From assembly GCF_019212185.1 (NCBI RefSeq), contig NZ_CP078138.1, positions 5,562,501 through 5,626,500 on the forward strand: 64,000 nucleotides of DNA. Direction: 5' to 3'. Under the pieces are notes generated by a model. It did no database searches, was not told the DNA's origin, and saw only the letters and a program-made list of their open reading frames with translations. Origin of the DNA: Pseudomonas fluorescens. Lineage in GTDB: Bacteria > Pseudomonadota > Gammaproteobacteria > Pseudomonadales > Pseudomonadaceae. The position numbers and the translations under genes are program-made. This document shows, in pieces, positions 1 through 8,136 of this stretch (position 1 is its first letter; each line of letters opens with the position of its first letter).

Positions 1-532
1 TCGGGAAGATGTATTCGAACTTCTCGGCCGGGTTGGTCATGTCTTTCGGGATATCGACAACGACAGGACCAGGACGACCGGATTGCGCCAGGTAGAAGGC
101 TTTCTTCATGACTTCCGGGATTTCCGACGCATGCTTGATCATGAAGCTGTGTTTCACGATCGGCCGGGAGATACCGATCATGTCGGTTTCCTGGAATGCA
201 TCGGTGCCGACCATGGTGCTGGGCACCTGACCGGAAATGATCACCATCGGAATGGAGTCCATGTAGGCCGTGGCGATACCGGTGATGGCGTTGGTTGCGC
301 CCGGGCCGGAAGTCACCAGTACTACGCCGGCTTTACCGGTAGCACGGGCATAGCCGTCAGCCATATGGGTCGCAGCCTGCTCGTGACGAACCAGGATGTG
401 AGTCACTTCCGGTTCTTTGAACAGGGCATCGTATACATGAAGGAGAGCACCACCCGGGTACCCGTAAATATATTTGACGCCTTCGTCACGCAAAAAGCGG
501 ACGAGCATCTCACCGCCAGATAAAAGCTCCAC
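1..532 (-). CDS. ilvI: Acetolactate synthase large subunit, 5' part only
   Basis: First enzyme of branched-chain amino acid synthesis. It is ThDP-dependent, condensing pyruvate to acetolactate or pyruvate plus 2-oxobutyrate to acetohydroxybutyrate, and normally works with the IlvH regulatory subunit. The first 177 residues are present and the gene runs off the left edge. The N-terminal pyrimidine-binding domain is clear: [33 protein letters not shown] with the cofactor-activating Glu51, then [12 protein letters not shown]. The start is a GTG preceded by GAGGTG about six bases upstream, giving [10 protein letters not shown]. ilvH should lie beyond the window edge. It is transcribed in the same direction as mrcB-lpoP-yqcC but is separated from them by a long leader. 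Confidence 0.95.
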   Translation of the reverse strand, partial: MELLSGGEMLVRFLRDEGVKYIYGYPGGALLHVYDALFKEPEVTHILVRHEQAATHMADGYARATGKAGVVLVTSGPGATNAITGIATAYMDSIPMVIISGQVPSTMVGTDAFQETDMIGISRPIVKHSFMIKHASEIPEVMKKAFYLAQSGRPGPVVVDIPKDMTNPAEKFEYIFP

Positions 533-983
533 GTTGTTCACCTCTAAAACGCCAGAATACCGCCCACATCGGGGACGGGTCTTAATAGGTTTACTTCTCA
601 GCAGAGCATGAGCGACGGTGGTCGCCGACTACGTCAGCACTGACTGAGCAAGTATTGGGAGCGTCCCAAGTGTTGCGGGACTTTCCCACCCAGCGCGAGG
701 TAACGCGTTGCGGGTGTAACAGGTCGGCGCGGATATGCGCCTCATGATCTGCTGAGCGGGCCTGCTTCTGGCAGTCCCTCTACAGCGGACTTTGGATTCT
801 TCTGTTTCGCCCTCTGCAAGTCAAGCTGTCAATGTGCCTAATTCGAACTAAGCACATGAGAACGCAAGAAAAAATCGCCAAACGCGAGGTCAGATCAGTT
901 GGATTGCGCAGTTTTGGCAAGAAATTGGCATGCGAACGCAGCGCCAGCTGTCAGCAGAGGGGATTTTTGGGGAGACGAACGGT
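533..983 (-). promoter_or_regulatory. Long ilvI upstream/leader region
   Basis: Noncoding stretch of about 450 bases before ilvI. A candidate sigma70-type promoter on the minus strand is TTGACT (plus 819-824), 17 bases, AAGAAT (796-801), which would give a leader of roughly 255 nt. The leader contains short hairpins: GCGAC/GTCGC at 612-625, GTCAG/CTGAC at 633-644, and TTGGGA/TCCCAA at 655-669. It also holds a 38-codon open frame (see separate entry). I see no run of U that would make a clear intrinsic attenuator. The promoter and the regulatory role are inference. Confidence 0.35.
629..745 (-). other. Candidate 38-aa leader peptide before ilvI
   Basis: ATG-to-TAG frame inside the presumed ilvI leader. 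Its final third reads ATLGTLPILAQSVLT, rich in the end-product amino acids Leu, Ile and Val, with codons CTT (twice), CTC and ATA that are uncommon in GC-rich Pseudomonas. A small hairpin (GCGAC/GTCGC) begins just after the stop. This resembles the arrangement of translation-coupled attenuators such as E. coli ilvBN, but no strong ribosome binding site precedes the ATG and the 5' two thirds is not biased. Function unproven. Confidence 0.2.
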
Positions 984-1007
984 CACTGCCGGCCTGCACC
1001 GGCAGTG
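984..1007 (-). terminator. Hairpin downstream of yqcC
   Basis: Perfect 9-bp inverted repeat CACTGCCGG/CCGGCAGTG with a 6-base loop, seven bases after the yqcC stop. It probably ends the mrcB-lpoP-yqcC transcript or protects its 3' end. There is no immediate U-tract, so it is not a classical intrinsic terminator. Confidence 0.5.
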
Positions 1008-1013
1008 TTCGCA

Positions 1014-1349
1014 TCAACGGGAGGCGCTGATGAGCAGGTCAAATTCTTTGAGCAGCACCTGCAGTTGACGATCCTTGCCGCCAAGGTTGCGACTGGCGAA
1101 GACCATTTCGGCCATCTCCTGAATCCCCGAGGCATTCGGCAGCGGCAGATCCTGCTCCAGAATCATCTTCATGCGGGGCAGGAAGATCCACTGCAGCCAC
1201 TGCTCGAAGTCCAGGGTATCGACCGAGAACGGTTCGACACTGGACAAGGCCTCGGCGCTGGGCGAAACCTCGTCCCACCAGCCTTGGACACGCAATTCAC
1301 GCTCGATCAACAGCAATTGATCGGCGATCTTCGGAAAACGGTCGTTCAT
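1014..1349 (-). CDS. YqcC family protein (DUF446)
   Basis: Small soluble protein of 111 residues. The pattern FEQWLQWIFLPRM followed by a helical tail matches the YqcC/DUF446 family (about 110 aa), whose molecular role is unknown. In enterobacteria the family neighbours truC; here it follows lpoP. The stop codon of lpoP overlaps the ATG by one base (TGATG), which supports this start and translational coupling; a GTG three bases upstream is the alternative. Family assignment is good, function unknown. Confidence 0.85.
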   Translation of the reverse strand: MNDRFPKIADQLLLIERELRVQGWWDEVSPSAEALSSVEPFSVDTLDFEQWLQWIFLPRMKMILEQDLPLPNASGIQEMAEMVFASRNLGGKDRQLQVLLKEFDLLISASR

Positions 1350-2098
1350 CACAAGGTAACCTTGGCCTTCTGGCGGGCCTGGGCAGCACCAGCAGCATCA
1401 CCCTGCTGCTCGCGAGCCTGGGCGATCAAACCCCACAGGCTCGCCTGCAGGTCGGGACGGCCGTTGGCCAGCGTCAGGCCACGACGGGCGAACTGCTCGG
1501 CCTGGGGCGCGTCGCCCTGGGCCATGCGCACTTGCGCCAGGCGGTAGAGCACCTGCGGTTCACGCGGGGCCACACGCTGGGCACGCTCAAGACTGGACGA
1601 CGCGCCATTGAGGTCGCCGCCGGCCTGCTGCTGTTGTGCAGTCGTAAGCAACGCCAGGACCGGGCCATCCAGTTGCTCATCGGCGGACAACCCGCCACTT
1701 GCATTGCTGGCCGACGGGATGCCGCTTGGCGTCGACGGCATGCTGTAACTGGTGCTCGGGGTCAGTGGGCCGCTATCGACCGGACCCGGGGTAATCGGAC
1801 CTGAGCTGATCGGACCCGGCGTGATCGGCTGGGTGCTGATCGGCGTCGACGTGGTCGCCCCTGCGCCAGGAATCATCACCACGACACCGCTATCGCCCTG
1901 GGGAATCGCCTGGGTCTGTGCCTGCGCGGGACGGGTCACCGTGGTTTTACGGAAGCCGCCATTGGCAGAGAGCCGCTCGCTGTTGGACACCGCGGTACCG
2001 GAGTCGACCACCGGAATCGAACCTTGCTGCACAGTGGAACAGCCGCTGAGCAACGCCAGGGCGGTCACCGTCATCGCTGGAATAAACCACTTGTTCAC
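1349..2098 (-). CDS. lpoP: Outer-membrane TPR lipoprotein, PBP1b activator LpoP
   Basis: Predicted lipoprotein with signal peptide and lipobox LLSGC (lipidated Cys20). A long Pro/Gly/Ser/Thr linker follows (about residues 75-135) with repeats such as PITPGPISSGPITPGP, then a C-terminal tetratricopeptide-like helical domain (about 140-249). It lies 16 bases downstream of mrcB in the same direction. In P. aeruginosa the TPR lipoprotein beside the PBP1b gene is LpoP, which crosses the periplasm to activate that synthase; architecture and position match. It is the middle gene of a likely mrcB-lpoP-yqcC operon. The identification rests on synteny and domain order. Confidence 0.88.
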   Translation of the reverse strand: MNKWFIPAMTVTALALLSGCSTVQQGSIPVVDSGTAVSNSERLSANGGFRKTTVTRPAQAQTQAIPQGDSGVVVMIPGAGATTSTPISTQPITPGPISSGPITPGPVDSGPLTPSTSYSMPSTPSGIPSASNASGGLSADEQLDGPVLALLTTAQQQQAGGDLNGASSSLERAQRVAPREPQVLYRLAQVRMAQGDAPQAEQFARRGLTLANGRPDLQASLWGLIAQAREQQGDAAGAAQARQKAKVTL

Positions 2099-2114
2099 TT
2101 GAAACCCTCTTTGC

Positions 2115-4439
2115 TTAATTCATCCAGCCCTTGACCCAATCCATCACCGATTCGCCAGTGGCGGGCTCAGAGCCGCCGCAGGCGGTGCCGGGAGGCGGCT
2201 CGCTGCCGCGAATATACGGCATCTGCACCGCGCCCGGGCAACTCGCATCCGAGCCCTGCCCGGTCCGCGAATCGACCCAGGCCTGAACGATGTTGTCCGG
2301 CTGCGGCATATCCAGCGGCAACGGGTCGGCCTTGCGCATGAAACTGGTCCAGACCTGCAGCGCACCGGTGGCACCGGTGAACGGCGTCTTGCCATTGTCG
2401 TCACGCCCCAGCCACACCACCGCCAGCAGATCCTGGCTGAAGCCGGCGAACCAACTGTCCCGAGAATCGTTACTGGTACCGGTCTTGCCCGCCAGGGTCA
2501 GGGTCTTGGGCAGCACGTTATAAACCGAACTACCGGTGCCTTCACGCATAACCCGCTGCATGGCGCTCTGGATCAGATAGATGGACGCCGGGTCGAAACG
2601 CTGCTGAATCTGGAACGGATAACGCTTGAGCGGCTCACCTTCTGCAGTCAGCACGCTGCGAATCCCGCGCATCGGCGTATTGAAACCACCGTTGGCCAGG
2701 GTCTGGTACATGGTTGCCACTTCAATCGGGGTCAGCCCACCCGCACCCAGCAACATCGACGGGAACGCCGGGAACTCACGGGTGACACCCAGTCGACCGA
2801 GGGTCTTCAAGACATTCGGCACACCCACTTCCAGACCCAGGCGCGCGGTCGAGAGGTTGTAGGAATGAGCCAGGCCCTGATACAGGAATACGGTGCCGTG
2901 GGAGCGGCGATCATAGTTCTGCGGCTTCCACACCTGCCCATCAGCGCCCTTCACCGAGAAGGCTTCGTCCGACAACCAGCTGGTCAAGGTGTACTGGCTC
3001 GGCTTCTCCAGTGCGGTCAGGTACACCGCCGGCTTGATCAACGAGCCAATCGGCCGCACCGCATCCAGCGCGCGGTTGAACCCGGCAAAACCGGCCTGTC
3101 GGCTGCCAATCATCGCCTGGACTTCGCCGGTTTCCGGATTGGTCACCACCATGGCCGCTTCAACTTCCTCGGAACCCTTGCGCCCGGCAAGACGCTTGAA
3201 GGTGTCGTTGACCGACGCCTCGGCCTTCATCTGCAGGATCGGATCGAAGCTGGTGAAGATCCGCAGCCCCTCTTCGGTCAAGTCTTCGTCGCGATAATCC
3301 TCGCGCAGTTGGCGCTTGACCAGATCAAGGAAGCCGGGGAACGAGCTGTCCGCCAGGCTGCCGCGCTTGGTCACGCCCAGTGGCATTTTCTTCGCCGCCG
3401 CGACCTGTTCGGCCGTGGCCACGCCTTGCTGCTCCAGCAGGTCGAGGACCAGGTTGCGCCGCTCAAGCGCGCGCTCCGGGTAGCGCCGCGGGTTGTAGTA
3501 GGACGGCCCCTTGACCATGCCCACCAGCAGCGCCACCTGATGCAGCTTGAGTTCGGACAATGGCTGGCTGAAGAAAAACTGGCTGGCGAGGCCGAAACCG
3601 TGCACCGCCCGCTGGCCATCCTGACCGACAAACACCTCGTTGAGGTAAGCCTCGAGGATTTCGCGCTTGTCGTAATGCAGCTCAAGCAGCAAGGCCATCA
3701 TCGCTTCCGTCAGCTTGCGGCTGAGGCTGCGCTCGTTGGTCAGGTAGAAGTTCTTCACCAGTTGCTGGGTCAGGGTACTGCCGCCCTGGCGCATCTGTCC
3801 GGCCGAGGTGTTGACCCACACTGCCCGCGCAATCGATTTCGGTGATACGCCGAAGTGGCTGTAGAAATCGCGGTCTTCCACGGCCACCAGGGTTTCCAGG
3901 AGGAACGGTGGCACCTGATCGATCTTGATCAGGATCCGGTCCTCGAGGTTTTTCGGGTACAGGCCGCCGATCAGCAGGGGTTCAAGGCGTACCACCGAGA
4001 GCTTCGAGCCGTTGGTCGCCGTCAGCCCGGCTACGTAATCACCGGAGAAGCGCACGCGCACCGGTTGCGCCTGCTCCATGCCTTCATAGAACTGGAAGCC
4101 GCGGGTGTTCAAGTCGACGGTATTACCGTTGACCGAAGCCGCGCCTGGACCATTGGCCACGCTTTCACGGCGATAGCCCAGGGCATCGAGCTCGGTGAGA
4201 AAGTCGTCCTTGCTCAGCTTCTGTCCGACGAACAGTTCCAGCGGGCGGGCGTAAACCTTGGCCGGGATGGTCCAGCGCTTGCCGGAGAACTTCTCCTGCA
4301 CCACGGCATCGAGATAAACGGCAAAGCCTGCCAGCACCACGAGGCCGACCAAACCGAGCTTCAGAGCCCAGCCTAGCCAAGGCCGCAGGCCATTGGAGGG
4401 ACGTTTTTTTGCAGTACGGGGAGATCGGGTACGAGTCAT
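2115..4439 (-). CDS. mrcB: Penicillin-binding protein 1B, bifunctional peptidoglycan synthase
   Basis: Class A PBP polymerising lipid II and cross-linking the glycan strands in the periplasm. At 774 aa it has a basic cytoplasmic tail, one membrane anchor (about 23-42), a UB2H-type region (about 65-150), then a GT51 glycosyltransferase with EDRDFYSHFG (catalytic Glu188) and QGGSTLTQQLVKN (218-230). The transpeptidase domain has IGSLIKP (S-x-x-K) and KTGTSND (KTG box). The C-terminal tail is short and Gly/Ser/Pro-rich. All catalytic motifs are intact. The ATG sits on a basic MTRTRS start; lpoP follows directly. The gene is divergent from the kinase-like gene on the other side. Confidence 0.96.
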   Translation of the reverse strand: MTRTRSPRTAKKRPSNGLRPWLGWALKLGLVGLVVLAGFAVYLDAVVQEKFSGKRWTIPAKVYARPLELFVGQKLSKDDFLTELDALGYRRESVANGPGAASVNGNTVDLNTRGFQFYEGMEQAQPVRVRFSGDYVAGLTATNGSKLSVVRLEPLLIGGLYPKNLEDRILIKIDQVPPFLLETLVAVEDRDFYSHFGVSPKSIARAVWVNTSAGQMRQGGSTLTQQLVKNFYLTNERSLSRKLTEAMMALLLELHYDKREILEAYLNEVFVGQDGQRAVHGFGLASQFFFSQPLSELKLHQVALLVGMVKGPSYYNPRRYPERALERRNLVLDLLEQQGVATAEQVAAAKKMPLGVTKRGSLADSSFPGFLDLVKRQLREDYRDEDLTEEGLRIFTSFDPILQMKAEASVNDTFKRLAGRKGSEEVEAAMVVTNPETGEVQAMIGSRQAGFAGFNRALDAVRPIGSLIKPAVYLTALEKPSQYTLTSWLSDEAFSVKGADGQVWKPQNYDRRSHGTVFLYQGLAHSYNLSTARLGLEVGVPNVLKTLGRLGVTREFPAFPSMLLGAGGLTPIEVATMYQTLANGGFNTPMRGIRSVLTAEGEPLKRYPFQIQQRFDPASIYLIQSAMQRVMREGTGSSVYNVLPKTLTLAGKTGTSNDSRDSWFAGFSQDLLAVVWLGRDDNGKTPFTGATGALQVWTSFMRKADPLPLDMPQPDNIVQAWVDSRTGQGSDASCPGAVQMPYIRGSEPPPGTACGGSEPATGESVMDWVKGWMN

Positions 4440-4556
4440 GGCGGCGGATTATACGCACTTTATTCCTGATCAACATGAGCCCGGCGAGGTTTGCGTTGGC
4501 CCCGCATGCGGCCATAATGGCGCCCTTGAATTTTTCCAGACTCTGAAGGATCGCCC

Positions 4557-6113
4557 GTGAGCCAATCCCTGATCGCTGCCCTGCAAAACCCGGCCCTATA
4601 CCCTCATCCGGTAGAGGGATTCCAGGTCATCGAGACGCACATCTCCTGGGTGCTGCTCACCGGCCCCTATGCTTATAAAGTGAAGAAGCCGGTGAATTTC
4701 GGCTTCCTCGACTTCACCGCCCTCGACGCCCGCGAGCATTTCTGTGGCGAAGAGTTGCGCCTCAACCAGCGCCTGACCCAGGACCTGTACCTGGAAGTGC
4801 TGCCGATCACCGGCAGTGTCGAGGCGCCACAACTCGGCGGCAACGGTCCGGTGCTCGACTATGCCCTGAAAATGCGCCAGTTCCCTCAGAGCCAGTTGCT
4901 CAGCACCTTGCAAGCCAACGGCGAATTGACCACCGCACACATCGATGCGATGGCCGAGCAAATCGCCCGCTTCCACCTCGAGGCGCCTCGTGTTCCCGCC
5001 GAACACGAAGCGGGAACCCCGGACAGCGTCATGGCGCCAGTGCGGCAAAATTTCGAACAGATTCGTCCATTCCTCAACGACAAGACCGATCTGCTGCAAC
5101 TCGACGCCCTGCAAGCCTGGGCAGAAAGCAGCTTCGAGCGCCTGAAGCCGTTGCTGGCCCAGCGCAAGGCGGAAGGCTTCATTCGCGAATGCCACGGTGA
5201 CATCCACCTGGGCAACGCCACCCTGATCGATGGCAACGTGGTGATTTTCGACTGCATCGAGTTCAACGAGCCGTTTCGCTTCACCGATGTCTACGCCGAC
5301 ACCGGCTTCCTCGCCATGGACCTGGAAGACCGAGGCCTGAAGAGCCTCGCTCGACGCTTCATGAGCCAGTACCTGGAACTGACCGGCGACTACCAGGGCC
5401 TGGAACTGCTGAATTTCTATAAAGCCTACCGTGCCCTGGTACGTGCCAAAGTCAGCCTGTTCAGCATGCCGGCGGAAGCCAGTGCCGTGCAGCGCGCCAC
5501 TACCCTGCGCCAGTACCGCAACTACGCCAACCTGGCGGAAAGCTACAGCACCATTCCGTCGCGCTTCATGGCGATTACCCACGGTGTCTCTGCCGTTGGC
5601 AAAAGCCACGTCGCCATGCGCCTGGTTGAAGCCCTGGGTGCCATTCGCCTGCGCTCCGATGTCGAACGCAAGCGTTTGTTCGGCGTACAGCAAGTCGCCA
5701 ACGAGCCACACGCTGGCATCTACAGTGCAGACGCCAGCGCCGCTACCTATGCGCACCTGCATGAAATCGCCGGGGTCATCCTGCACGCCGGTTTCCCGGT
5801 AGTGATCGATGCGACCTACCTGAAACGCGATCAACGCGACAGCGCCGCGCAAATCGCCGAGGCCAAGGGCGCGCCATTCCTGATCCTCGATTGCAATGCG
5901 CCGCAAGCGGTGATCGAGAGCTGGCTGGCCCAGCGCCGAGCCGAGCAGAACGATCCATCCGATGCCACGCTGGCCGTGATTGCCGACCAACAAGCCAACC
6001 GCGAGGCCCTGACGCCAGCAGAGATTCTCTGCAGCAAGCGCGTACAGACCAATGAAAGCGGAACCCTGGACACCGTCGTGGCGCAGATTCGCCAGCGCCT
6101 GCCGGGACTGTAA
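4557..6113 (+). CDS. Bifunctional phosphotransferase-like / P-loop ATPase protein
   Basis: A 518-aa fusion of two nucleotide-binding modules. The N-terminal half is an aminoglycoside/choline-kinase-like fold with HGDIHLGN (His213, Asp215, Asn220) and a metal-binding Asp232 in VVIFDCIEF. The C-terminal half begins with Walker A GVSAVGKS (343-350) and continues as a zeta-toxin/AAA-type kinase domain, with VVIDATYLKRDQRD further on. Such proteins are common next to mrcB in Pseudomonas. Their substrate is unknown, and antibiotic resistance should not be assumed. The GTG start fits the beginning of homology (MSQSLIAALQNP). It is divergent from mrcB, with about 117 bp between. Confidence 0.85.
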   Translation: MSQSLIAALQNPALYPHPVEGFQVIETHISWVLLTGPYAYKVKKPVNFGFLDFTALDAREHFCGEELRLNQRLTQDLYLEVLPITGSVEAPQLGGNGPVLDYALKMRQFPQSQLLSTLQANGELTTAHIDAMAEQIARFHLEAPRVPAEHEAGTPDSVMAPVRQNFEQIRPFLNDKTDLLQLDALQAWAESSFERLKPLLAQRKAEGFIRECHGDIHLGNATLIDGNVVIFDCIEFNEPFRFTDVYADTGFLAMDLEDRGLKSLARRFMSQYLELTGDYQGLELLNFYKAYRALVRAKVSLFSMPAEASAVQRATTLRQYRNYANLAESYSTIPSRFMAITHGVSAVGKSHVAMRLVEALGAIRLRSDVERKRLFGVQQVANEPHAGIYSADASAATYAHLHEIAGVILHAGFPVVIDATYLKRDQRDSAAQIAEAKGAPFLILDCNAPQAVIESWLAQRRAEQNDPSDATLAVIADQQANREALTPAEILCSKRVQTNESGTLDTVVAQIRQRLPGL

Positions 6114-6124
6114 GTTCGAGGAGC

Positions 6125-6152
6125 GGCGTGAGGTCGCGACAGACCTCACGCC
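6125..6152 (+). terminator. Hairpin after the kinase-like gene
   Basis: Perfect 10-bp stem GGCGTGAGGT/ACCTCACGCC with an 8-base loop shortly after the stop codon. No U-run follows, so it may be a Rho-dependent or 3'-stabilising structure rather than a classical terminator. Confidence 0.45.
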
Positions 6153-6203
6153 CACCAGACAGTGGCACTATACTGGCGTCATAAAATCAACGGATGACGC
6201 CCC

Positions 6204-6548
6204 ATGAGCCAGCCCAAACTGCTCGATACCCCCCTCTACGCCCTGCTGCACAAAGACGATATCGATGGATTTAACCGCGAACGTCCACCGCAAGGCCCCA
6301 TCGACATGGTCGGCGGTGACTTCCGCGGCCTTGATCTACGCACATTGAACGCCGAAGGCATCGACTTTCGCGACGCCTACTTCCGCTCTGCCGATCTGCG
6401 CGGCATCGATTTTCGCGGCGCATCCCTTGAGGGCGCCAGCCTGGCTCATGCGCAAATCTCCGGTGCGTTTTTCCCGGCAGAACTTTCAGCCGACGAGATT
6501 CTCATGTCGATGAATTTCGGCACCCGCCTGCGCTACCGCACCCGCTAA
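6204..6548 (+). CDS. Pentapeptide-repeat protein
   Basis: 114 residues containing consecutive A(D/N)LxG-type pentapeptides (GGDFRGLDLRTLNAEG, then SADLRGIDFRGASLEGASL), which form a short right-handed quadrilateral beta-helix. The repeat block covers about residues 35-90, much shorter than the gyrase-protecting Qnr/MfpA proteins. A DNA-mimic role is therefore unlikely and the function is unknown. Preceded by its own intergenic gap; monocistronic as far as can be seen. Confidence 0.8.
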   Translation: MSQPKLLDTPLYALLHKDDIDGFNRERPPQGPIDMVGGDFRGLDLRTLNAEGIDFRDAYFRSADLRGIDFRGASLEGASLAHAQISGAFFPAELSADEILMSMNFGTRLRYRTR

Positions 6549-6749
6549 CCCCTTCCCCAAGCAGCGTCCGGCGCCACCCTAGTCGCCGGACCCATTGCAT
6601 CTCACCGACGTCCTGCGCAGCACCATCTGGCACATCGCCTTAGAAGCATTTGCGTTCGATTCGCCCAAAGAACCACGCTTTTCCTGCTGACCGCTACACT
6701 CCTCAAAGGTCCGCCCCAACGCACTCTTCGCCCGTCGCAAGGAGGCTTG

Positions 6750-7022
6750 ATGAATGACGAACTGCAACATCTGAAAAACCTTGGCAAGACATCTGCGCAA
6801 TGGCTGCATGCCGTCGGCATTCACAGTGCCTCGGATTTGCGCCGTCTGGGGGCGGTGGATGCTTACAGGGCAGTACGCACGCGCGGATTTCGCGCGTCGA
6901 AGGTGCTGCTGTACGCCATTGAGGGTGCATTGATGGACGTGCACTGGAATGACATACCGGCCGAGCGCAAGGATGCCTTGAACAAACAACTTGAGGCTAT
7001 TTCAGCGCGCCACAAGAACTGA
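6750..7022 (+). CDS. TfoX C-terminal domain protein
   Basis: 90-residue stand-alone helical domain matching the C-terminal part of TfoX/Sxy: LKNLGKTSAQWLHAVGIHS, then LRRLGAVDAYRAVR and YAIEGALMDVHW. Full-length TfoX (about 200 aa) is a competence regulator, and its N-terminal domain is absent here. Stand-alone versions are frequent in Pseudomonas and their role is not known. The ATG is preceded by AAGGAGG, about five bases away, a strong ribosome binding site. The gene lies immediately upstream of the prrF promoter but is not obviously linked to iron. Confidence 0.82.
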   Translation: MNDELQHLKNLGKTSAQWLHAVGIHSASDLRRLGAVDAYRAVRTRGFRASKVLLYAIEGALMDVHWNDIPAERKDALNKQLEAISARHKN

Positions 7023-7103
7023 TCAAGGCTGCGGTTAATCGGGGCTTCCAGCGGTGATTCAAACAAACGTTTGGCGAAATCAAAAGAATTTTGAAAAGAC
7101 TCG

Positions 7104-7131
7104 TTGACATGGAAATGAGAATCGTTATGAT
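7104..7131 (+). promoter_or_regulatory. prrF promoter with overlapping Fur box
   Basis: The -35 TTGACA (7104-7109), a 16-base spacer and the -10 TATGAT (7126-7131) form a near-consensus sigma70 promoter. The 19-mer at 7111-7129 (GGAAATGAGAATCGTTATG) matches 14 of 19 positions of the Fur consensus and fills the spacer. Fur with Fe2+ would block RNA polymerase, giving expression in iron starvation, as established for PrrF in P. aeruginosa. Confidence 0.88.
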
Positions 7132-7137
7132 TATCAC

Positions 7138-7251
7138 AGCTGGTCGCGAGATCAGTCGATCTTCTGAAAGGCCCTTGGTTCGGACTCTCAGATTATCTCC
7201 TCATCAGGCTAATCACGGTTATTTGACCCGGCTCTTGCCGGGTCTTTTTTT
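7138..7251 (+). ncRNA. prrF: Iron-responsive small RNA PrrF
   Basis: About 114 nt. The 5' end GCTGGTCGCGAGATCAG and the region TCATCAGGCTAATCACGG followed by TTATTTGACCCGGC match the PrrF1/PrrF2 sequences of Pseudomonas as I recall them. It ends in a strong intrinsic terminator: GACCCGGC/GCCGGGTC (7225-7244) with seven Ts. PrrF is a functional counterpart of RyhB: with Hfq it represses mRNAs of iron-rich proteins such as sodB and TCA-cycle enzymes. Only one copy is present here, whereas P. aeruginosa has two in tandem beside the phu genes. It is convergent with the haem-uptake genes. Confidence 0.92.
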
Positions 7252-7278
7252 GCCTGAAATTTGATCTTTACACTGGTA

Positions 7279-8127
7279 TCACTGGCGCATTTGCGCGCAA
7301 TAGTCGGGGGCTGGCCGGGCAGCTGTGTACCACGCGTAATCCGCCAAACCAGAGTCGAGTACGTCGCCCTTCTGCGCCAGGATCAGCACCAGCGGCGCCT
7401 GTGCCCCGAGGTCCTGTACATGCAGAGGCACGCCAATATCCAGGCGAGCGTGATAGGCCCCGGCCAACAACATCGCCGGGGCGGGTGCTGCCAACAAGCG
7501 CTCGGCCATGTGGCGGTCACGCTGCTGCTGTATGGCGAGCATCGGAGCCATCTGGCTTTCGGGCAACATTGCGCAGTGCGACTGGCGAATTTGCGTCAAT
7601 AACCTCTCGCTGACGGCGGGCGCAGTCGATCGCTCCCCCTCCATAACTGGCGGCTGACGGTAGATTTGTCCGATCTGGACCCGGGTCAGGTTGGCTGCCA
7701 GCAACGGATAAGGTTGCGTCAGGGCGTAGCGAATAATCGGTCCATAGAGGCTCCAGTCCCACCCTGACTGCCAGGCCAGCGCCTGCGGCAAGTCCTCCGG
7801 CCATTGCCGAGTGTCCGTTGCGTGCACGCCATCGACAGCGGCCTGTTGATCTTCAGTGAGCATTTCCAGCAGCAGGCTGCCTTGCGACCGTCGTTCAGCC
7901 AACGCCTGCAACAACCACAGTTGCACTTGATGATGCTAGGGATTGTCATGTTGCTCACCGACGATCACCCGGGGTGCGCCCGCCAGACGCTCGAGCAGTT
8001 CGTGCGCGCTCATTACCTGACCGCTGCGCAAATCGACAATCTCGCCGCCAGGCTGGTTCTCGACAGGCGCTATCACGCTTTGGCAAGCGGACAGCAGCAA
8101 ACCCACGACAAATACGAATGCACGCAT
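7279..8127 (-). pseudogene. ChaN-family haem/iron lipoprotein (phuW-like), split by an in-frame amber codon
   Basis: The reading frame encodes a 283-codon ChaN-type lipoprotein. It has a signal peptide with lipobox LLSAC (Cys15), the family motif VGEQHDNP, and a long C-terminal part (HHQVQLWLLQALAERR through CAQMRQ). A TAG at plus 7936-7938 interrupts the frame exactly after VGEQHDNP. The next codon continues the homology in the same frame, so this is a point nonsense change, not a frameshift. ChaN proteins bind haem at the outer membrane. The gene follows phuV by nine bases, in the position of phuW in P. aeruginosa. A reinitiated GTG product from 7926 would lack signal peptide and lipid anchor. 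Sequencing error or readthrough cannot be excluded. Confidence 0.85.
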
Positions 8128-8136
8128 AAAATCACC

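Noticed and set aside
832..1068. Short plus-strand open frames opposite the ilvI leader and yqcC
   Set aside because: No ribosome binding site, no homology seen, and they overlap a recognised gene on the other strand.
1758..1840. Tandem short repeats in plus-strand DNA that could look like a repeat array
   Set aside because: They are the coding repeats of the Pro/Gly linker of lpoP, not a separate element; no CRISPR-type spacer pattern.
2865..3845. 326-codon open frame antisense to mrcB
   Set aside because: Shadow of the PBP1b gene; arises from codon bias.
4596..6155. Long open frame (519 codons) on the minus strand opposite the kinase-like gene
   Set aside because: It mirrors a clear gene with catalytic motifs. 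High GC at codon position 3 keeps the antisense frame open, and it shows no recognisable domain or ribosome binding site.
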